DNA of 64,000 nt, taken from assembly GCA_030431825.1 (NCBI GenBank), contig JAUIIJ010000029.1, positions 1 to 64,000 on the forward strand. Direction: 5' to 3'. The translations under genes were made by a program, and so were the position numbers. The notes under the pieces are model-generated. The model did not search any database. It had not been told where the DNA came from and worked only from the letters and a program-made list of their open reading frames with translations. How positions within the stretch are numbered: the first letter of the stretch is position 1; each line of letters starts with the position of its first letter. The stretch comes from Alphaproteobacteria bacterium (GTDB lineage Bacteria > Pseudomonadota > Alphaproteobacteria > Rhodobacterales > Rhodobacteraceae). Shown here piece after piece: positions 59,180-64,000 of the stretch.

Positions 59180-62100
59180 TTGAGATCAATCCTGGACGCC
59201 ACCCGGTTGAAGCGCCGCGCCACAAGGCTCGGGATATCAAAGCCTGCGGTTATGCCGAGCTGTGTGTGACCACCAATTTCACCTTTCTGACAGGCGCTTC
59301 GCATCCCGAGGAGCTTGTGACCCGTGCCGCCGAGTTGGGGCTTTCCGCCATCGCAATCACCGACCGCAATTCTCTGGCAGGCGTGGTGCGGGCATACTCG
59401 GCGCTGAAAATCATTGCGGAGGAGGCAGGGGAGCCCGTGCGCATCCGCTCGCAGCACCGTGTCGATAGCTGCTCACGGCAGGAAATCGGATCGCCGCAGG
59501 ACATCGCCCGGCCCGATACGCCGACTCTGCCAAAACTTATCACCGGCTGCCGGTTGGTGCTGCGCGACAGTGCCGTGGAGTGGCTGGCGTTGCCAACCGA
59601 TCTTGCCGCCTACAAGCGCCTTACACAGCTTCTGACCCTCGGCAAGAGGCGGGCACAGAAGGCGAAGTGTCATCTCGATTTCAAGGATCTCATCGAGCAT
59701 GGCAAAGGCATGATCCTGATCGCCCTGCCGGGGATAGATCTCGCCGCTTCCATCTCGGATATTCAAAAGATCCAGCGCTGTTTCCCCGGCTCAACCTTCC
59801 TCGGTGCGGCCCCGCGTTATGACGGCTCGGATCAGCGGTATTTCGACACATGCGCCCAGCTGGCGCAACGTTGCGCCGCTCCCATGGTTGCGGTTGGCGA
59901 TGTGCTCATGCACCGCGCCACCCGCCGCCCGCTCGCGGATGTGCTGACCTGTATGCGAGAGGGCTGCACGATCGACAATATCGGCCGGCGCGCGCTCCTC
60001 AATGCCGAGCGGCGGCTCAAGGGGCGGGCCGATATGGAGCGCGTGTTCTACCGCTACCCGGCGGCACTGCAGCGCACGCTGGAAATCGCCGCGCGGTGTT
60101 CTTTCTGCCTCAGCGAGCTGCGCTATCAATATCCCGACGAGATTGCGGACAGCGGCGAGACCCCGATGGCGCGGCTCACCCGACTGGCACAAGAAGGCAT
60201 GGCCCGGCGCTACCCCAATGGTGCGCCGGAACGCCCACGACAGCTCATGGCCAAGGAACTCGCGGTGGTGGAGGAAATCGACTATCCCGCCTATTTTCTG
60301 ACGGTTTATGACATTGTGCAATATGCGCGCAGCCAAGGGATTCTCTGCCAAGGGCGCGGCTCGGCCGCCAATTCGATCCTTTGCTATCTTCTGGGCATCA
60401 CCGATGTCAGCCCCGACCAGATCGGGATGGTCTTTGAGCGCTTCGTCTCGCGCCACCGGGGCGAGCCGCCAGATATTGACGTTGATTTCGAGCATGAGCG
60501 GCGCGAAGAAGTCATCCAGTGGATCTATACAAAATACGGCCGCGAACGTGCGGGCCTCTGCGCAACCGTGATCCATTTCCGCTCCCGCGCCGCGATCCGC
60601 GAGGTCGGCAAGGTCATGGGGCTGTCTCAGGATGTTACGGCAGGTCTGTCCGGATCCATCTGGGGCTATTCGAGCAAAGGGCCGGATATGGAGCGCGTCC
60701 GCGAGCTCGGTCTGAATCCGGATGACCGGCGTCTGTCCCAGACCCTGCATCTGATCGGGCAGCTCATAGGTTTTCCGCGTCATCTGTCGCAGCATGTCGG
60801 CGGGTTTGTGATCACGAAAGGCCGGCTTGACGAGCTGTGCCCGATCGAGAACGCCGCCATGGAAGACCGTACGGTCATCGAATGGGACAAGGACGATATC
60901 GACGCGCTCGGCATCCTTAAGGTCGACGTGCTGGGCCTCGGAATGCTCACCTGTATCCGCAAGGCGTTTGGCTTGCTGGAGCAGCATGAAGGTGAGGTTC
61001 TGACGCTGGCCACTGTCCCGGCAGAAGATCCCGCCACCTATGACATGCTTTGCGCGGCCGATGCGGTCGGGGTCTTTCAGGTTGAAAGCCGGGCACAGAT
61101 GAATTTCTTGCCGCGCATGAAGCCGCGTGAGCTTTATGATCTGGTTATCGAGGTCGCCATTGTCCGCCCCGGCCCGATCCAGGGCGGCATGGTTCAGCCC
61201 TATCTGCGCCGGCGGCAGGGGCTGGAGGCCCCTGAGCCTTTTGGCCCGGAGCTTGAAGCGGTCACGCATCGCACCCTCGGCGTGCCGCTCTTTCAGGAAC
61301 AGGCGCTGCAGATTGCCGTGGTGGGGGCCGGCTTCACCGCAGAGGAAGCGGACCAGCTTCGCCGTGCACTTGCCTCCTTTCGTCGCATGGGGACAATTGG
61401 CGAGCATAAGGACAAATTCATCAAGGGTATGCTGTCGCGCGGCTATAGTGCTGAGATTGCCGAGCGCTGTTTTTCGCAAATCGAAGGCTTTGCCGATTAC
61501 GGTTTTCCTGAAAGCCATTCGGCGGCCTTTGCTCTGCTTGTTTATGTTTCCGCCTGGCTCAAATGCCACCACCCCGCGATCTTCGCCTGTGCGCTGCTCA
61601 ATTCACAGCCCATGGGATTCTATGCGCCCGCCCAGATCGTTCGCGATGCACGCGATCACCATGTCGAGGTGCGCCCCATCTGCGTCAACCACAGTGCATG
61701 GAACAACACGCTGGAGCGCCGCGCCGACGGATCGCTCGCCCTGCGGCTCGGTTTCCGCCAGATCAAGGGTTTCAAGGAAGACGACGCCGATTGGATCGCC
61801 GCCGCGCGCGGCAATGGCTATCCTGATCCCGAGTCCATCTGGCTGCGCGCCGGGATCGTGCCGGGCGTTCTGGAGCGCCTCGCCGAAGCCGATGCGTTCT
61901 GCTCCATAGGTCTCACCCGCCGCGACGCGCTCTGGCAGGTCCGCGCCATTCGCGGCACGAAGCCTTTGCCGCTCTTCAACGGCCCTATCGACGGGGAGAC
62001 GGTCCGGGAGCCCGAAACCGCGCTCCCCGTCATGCATCTGGGTGAAGAGGTGGTGGAAGATTATGTCTCGACACGCCTCACGCTCCGCGCGCACCCGATG

Positions 62101-62553
62101 GAACTTTTGCGTCCCTCCATGCCCGGCCTCACCCGCCACGACGCCCTCAAAGACGCGCCGCTCCGCCGCACCACCGTCTGCGGCCTCGTGATCACCCGCC
62201 AGCGTCCTGGAACCGCATCGGGCGTGATCTTCCTGACGCTGGAGGATGAAACAGGGGTCAGCAATGTCGTCGTCTGGAAGCAAACTTTTGAGCGCTTCCG
62301 CCGCGCCGTGATGGGCGGACGGCTCCTGCGTGTCACCGGGAAGCTGCAGCGTGAAGGCATTGTCGTGCATCTGATTGCGCAGCGAATTGAAGACGTCTCG
62401 CATCATCTGCATTATTTCGGCCATCCCATGGAAGACGCTATCGGTCGGATGGACGCTAAAACCGACAACGTTCCACGCCCGCTCCCGCCGCCTCGCGCAA
62501 TACATCCGCGCGATCAGGCGAAACGACTCTTTCCAAGCCGGGATTTTCACTAA
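59176..62553 (+). CDS. dnaE2: Error-prone DNA polymerase III alpha subunit DnaE2
   Basis: This 1125-residue polymerase copies past DNA damage as part of the ImuA/ImuB/DnaE2 mutasome. It has an N-terminal PHP domain (YAELCVTTNFTFLTGASHPEELV), the catalytic Asp triad in PDIDVDFEHERREEVI, an LGILKVDVLGLGML block, the helix-hairpin-helix/OB tail (ending HLIAQRIEDVSHHL) and normal length. The start ATG 59176 overlaps imuB. Such cassettes are usually SOS-induced. This copy is bordered by IS remnants on both sides, so it may have been moved. Confidence 0.93.
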   Translation: MIEINPGRHPVEAPRHKARDIKACGYAELCVTTNFTFLTGASHPEELVTRAAELGLSAIAITDRNSLAGVVRAYSALKIIAEEAGEPVRIRSQHRVDSCSRQEIGSPQDIARPDTPTLPKLITGCRLVLRDSAVEWLALPTDLAAYKRLTQLLTLGKRRAQKAKCHLDFKDLIEHGKGMILIALPGIDLAASISDIQKIQRCFPGSTFLGAAPRYDGSDQRYFDTCAQLAQRCAAPMVAVGDVLMHRATRRPLADVLTCMREGCTIDNIGRRALLNAERRLKGRADMERVFYRYPAALQRTLEIAARCSFCLSELRYQYPDEIADSGETPMARLTRLAQEGMARRYPNGAPERPRQLMAKELAVVEEIDYPAYFLTVYDIVQYARSQGILCQGRGSAANSILCYLLGITDVSPDQIGMVFERFVSRHRGEPPDIDVDFEHERREEVIQWIYTKYGRERAGLCATVIHFRSRAAIREVGKVMGLSQDVTAGLSGSIWGYSSKGPDMERVRELGLNPDDRRLSQTLHLIGQLIGFPRHLSQHVGGFVITKGRLDELCPIENAAMEDRTVIEWDKDDIDALGILKVDVLGLGMLTCIRKAFGLLEQHEGEVLTLATVPAEDPATYDMLCAADAVGVFQVESRAQMNFLPRMKPRELYDLVIEVAIVRPGPIQGGMVQPYLRRRQGLEAPEPFGPELEAVTHRTLGVPLFQEQALQIAVVGAGFTAEEADQLRRALASFRRMGTIGEHKDKFIKGMLSRGYSAEIAERCFSQIEGFADYGFPESHSAAFALLVYVSAWLKCHHPAIFACALLNSQPMGFYAPAQIVRDARDHHVEVRPICVNHSAWNNTLERRADGSLALRLGFRQIKGFKEDDADWIAAARGNGYPDPESIWLRAGIVPGVLERLAEADAFCSIGLTRRDALWQVRAIRGTKPLPLFNGPIDGETVREPETALPVMHLGEEVVEDYVSTRLTLRAHPMELLRPSMPGLTRHDALKDAPLRRTTVCGLVITRQRPGTASGVIFLTLEDETGVSNVVVWKQTFERFRRAVMGGRLLRVTGKLQREGIVVHLIAQRIEDVSHHLHYFGHPMEDAIGRMDAKTDNVPRPLPPPRAIHPRDQAKRLFPSRDFH

Positions 62554-62657
62554 CAGGAAGCGGGCGCCGCCGCCCTTGCAAATCCGCAACTGACCTTGCG
62601 GCCCGAGGCCGATTGCAAGCGCCATGAGACGCTGTCCTCTGCTGAGGGGGGTGCGGA

Positions 62658-62783
62658 ATGAATGCCCTCATCGACCAACTGACTGCCCTTCGCTTACATG
62701 GAATGGCAGCTTGCGCCCATGATTTGCTGTCCGCGCGCAAGCCAGGTGGTGATCCGCGATGCCGCGTCTCGAAGCTTGCTTGA
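62658..62783 (+). pseudogene. IstB-like fragment (IS21 helper ATPase), N-terminal only
   Basis: The frame MNALIDQLTALRLHGMAACAHDLLSARKPG resembles the N-terminus of IstB proteins (RLHGMA motif). After about 30 residues it runs into unrelated sequence and stops at 62783. A GGAATGA ribosome-like site precedes the ATG. It is a remnant of an IS21-type element; no IstA is near. Confidence 0.55.
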
Positions 62784-62880
62784 CCTTCGGGAACAGCCGG
62801 GTGTCCGCATCGGCGTCATCATCTCCGACAACGACACGATGGTTTTTGCGCCGGTCTCAAAAAATATGGAATTTATCCCC
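62737..62880 (+). pseudogene. Fragment of an unidentified gene cut by IS insertion
   Basis: In the next frame a clear protein-like stretch, ASQVVIRDAASRSLLDLREQ then GVRIGVIISDNDTMVFAPVSKN, begins right where the IstB fragment ends and stops being coding near 62880, where the IS1595 sequence begins. Codon use is normal. I do not recognise the parent with certainty. It appears to have been truncated at both ends by transposons. Confidence 0.5.
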
Positions 62881-62915
62881 GTGACGCAAGTAAGCTGAAT
62901 TGCTATCTATGATGC

Positions 62916-63839
62916 ATGGAAAAGAGCAAATCAGCATCCCCCGACTTTAGCGTCCGCGACTTCTTTAAGCGTTTCCCGGATGATGAGGCGTGCCTTGAAC
63001 ACATCTTCAAGGTTCGCTTCGGGGAGCGCCACACATGCCGCGCGTGCGGTGCTGAAAGCACTTTCCATCGGATTGGGTCCGCAGATAAGCGGAACAAAGA
63101 AGGCAATGCGCGTCGCGCGTGGGCCTGCGCCGCTTGCGGGGATCACGTCTATCCTACTGCTGGCACAATCTTTCAAGACACCCGCACACCGCTGCAATCG
63201 TGGTTCTACGCTATCTATCTGTTTGTCACTACTCGGCACAGTGTTTCAGCCAAAGAGCTCCAGCGCCAGCTTGGCGTGACTTACAAAACAGCATGGCGGA
63301 TCGGCCACAAAATCCGTGAGCAAATTGACAAAAACGAACTCAAAGCGATGCTTCAAGGCCATGTTGAGATTGACGAGGCCTATGTGGGTGGCAAACGCCC
63401 CGGCAAGCGTGGTCGCGGTGCTGCTGGCAAAACAATCGTAATGGGCTTCAAGGAGCGTGGCGGGCGTCTTGTGACCGAGATCATCCCCAACGTGAAGCTG
63501 ATCACCCTGCGCGCAGAAACGCTCAAGACCGTTGAAGCTGGCTCTACCGTTTCGACAGACGAACTCTACAGCTATCGTTTACTGAAAGAGCATGGCTATT
63601 CGCACGTTGCCGTAAAGCAGTGTGCGAAGGAGTGGGTTGTTTATGACGCTGAATCCGACACGCTGCACCATACAAATCACGTCGAGTCGTTCTGGCGACA
63701 TTTCAAGCACTCAATCCGTGGCACTCATGTTTCGATCAGCCAACGGCACATGCGTAAGTATCTGGATGAGTTTACTTTTCGCGCGAACCATCGCGCGGAA
63801 GCGAATCTGATGTTTGATCGTCTTGTGGTGGCGTTTTGA
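62916..63839 (+). CDS. IS1595-family (ISXO2-type) transposase
   Basis: The 307-residue transposase has an N-terminal zinc-ribbon with CRACGAE and CAACGDHVYPTAGTIFQDT, the linker helix TRHSVSAKELQRQLGVTYKTAWRIGHKIRE, and the DDE-type catalytic core with EIDEAYVGGK, then VSTDELYSYRLL and NHVESFWRHFKHSIRGT. These are the signatures of ISXO2-like (IS1595) transposases. It looks intact. The right end of the element is probably past the window edge, so terminal repeats could not be compared. Confidence 0.92.
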   Translation: MEKSKSASPDFSVRDFFKRFPDDEACLEHIFKVRFGERHTCRACGAESTFHRIGSADKRNKEGNARRAWACAACGDHVYPTAGTIFQDTRTPLQSWFYAIYLFVTTRHSVSAKELQRQLGVTYKTAWRIGHKIREQIDKNELKAMLQGHVEIDEAYVGGKRPGKRGRGAAGKTIVMGFKERGGRLVTEIIPNVKLITLRAETLKTVEAGSTVSTDELYSYRLLKEHGYSHVAVKQCAKEWVVYDAESDTLHHTNHVESFWRHFKHSIRGTHVSISQRHMRKYLDEFTFRANHRAEANLMFDRLVVAF

Positions 63840-63960
63840 TCACGGTCGCGGCGATTTCATCGAAATCCTCCGCGCTGATCGGGCCGACGCCGCGAGCCTC
63901 TTCTTGTGCAATAAACTCTTCTAATCGCCCGCTTTTTTGCGCCTTTGACAGAGAGAACAT
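63772..63960 (-). CDS. Small IS1595 passenger protein, antisense to the transposase end
   Basis: The 62-residue product starts MFSLSKAQKSGRLEEFIAQEEARGVGPISAEDFDEIAATV and overlaps the transposase 3' end by 68 bases on the opposite strand. I recall similar small proteins next to IS1595 transposases in Alphaproteobacteria. Charged, no membrane segment. It could act on transposition or be a passenger. Its full start is at 63960, within the window. Confidence 0.6.
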   Translation of the reverse strand: MFSLSKAQKSGRLEEFIAQEEARGVGPISAEDFDEIAATVIKTPPQDDQTSDSLPRDGSREK

Positions 63961-64000
63961 GCTGGATTCGCTCCAATATTCTTGACTTTCAATCGACTGT

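Noticed and set aside
1..64000. CRISPR array, rRNA operon, plasmid replication genes, phage structural genes
   Set aside because: None seen on reading; no regular short repeats, no 16S/23S signatures, no repABC or capsid genes.

Overview
The window reads as chromosomal DNA of a high-GC alphaproteobacterium, most likely a Rhodobacteraceae/Roseobacter-group bacterium. This rests on gene content and style: HemF, ClpS, MutY next to a DUF721 protein, type-B ribosomal protein L36, a tRNA-Val, a DUF1403/ScpB-like pair, a Hint-domain protein and many ATGA start/stop overlaps. Species cannot be told from the sequence alone. Transposon debris lies at both edges: an IS481 transposase tail at 1-126, and IS3, IS21 and IS1595 pieces from 56.4 kb onward.

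0.2-21 kb is mostly housekeeping. It holds haem synthesis (hemF), an SDR whose catalytic Lys is missing, an RsmC-like rRNA methyltransferase, clpS, a HAD phosphatase, a D,D-carboxypeptidase with a SPOR domain, the DUF1403/ScpB-like pair, a GntR/UTRA regulator, a large Na+/H+ antiporter with a cyclic-nucleotide-binding tail, rpmJ, tRNA-Val, N-formylglutamate amidohydrolase, a Hint protein, a receiver domain with Glu for Asp, then alkB, mutY, a DUF721 protein, a DsbA-like protein, a class III CoA-transferase, a cupin regulator and an acetyl-CoA acetyltransferase.

21-34 kb is a catabolic island for tricarboxylates. A TctD/TctE-type two-component system is divergent from a tripartite tricarboxylate transporter (TctC, then a strong hairpin terminator, then a TctA-TctB fusion). 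A PrpF-family isomerase, a stress protein, a 51-residue protein, a 2-hydroxyacid dehydrogenase and an AbrB-type permease follow, then a GntR regulator with its own palindromic operator and TcuA/TcuB. The genes add up to sensing, uptake, isomerisation and oxidation of a tricarballylate/aconitate-like substrate.

34-42.5 kb is an envelope/stress cluster: CreA, CsbD, several small or coiled-coil membrane proteins of YqjD/YqjE/DUF3618 type, two nearly identical 22-24-residue membrane peptides, a DUF892 ferritin-like protein, a Crp/Fnr regulator, a GlsB/YeaQ protein and a two-HKD phospholipase D family protein.

42.6-56.4 kb is the most striking part: a metal-response island around one MerR regulator (53087-53515). 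Five promoters with a -35 element, exactly 19 bp of spacer carrying a CTCTAG-type dyad, and a -10 element (the MerR geometry) precede five transcription units. Together these encode a His-rich Zn/Cd/Pb-type P1B ATPase, a CDF exporter, a ZIP transporter, two L,D-transpeptidases, an M23 peptidase, a transglutaminase-like protein, lipoprotein signal peptidase, two SCO proteins, PCuAC, DUF411, DsbA, DsbB and CcdA. I infer a single regulon that couples metal efflux with repair of cell-wall, lipoprotein and thiol functions in the envelope.

56.4-64 kb starts with a decayed IS3 element, then the SOS mutagenesis cassette imuA-imuB-dnaE2, then an IstB fragment, an unidentified gene fragment and an IS1595-family transposase with a small antisense passenger gene. 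No CRISPR array or rRNA gene was seen.
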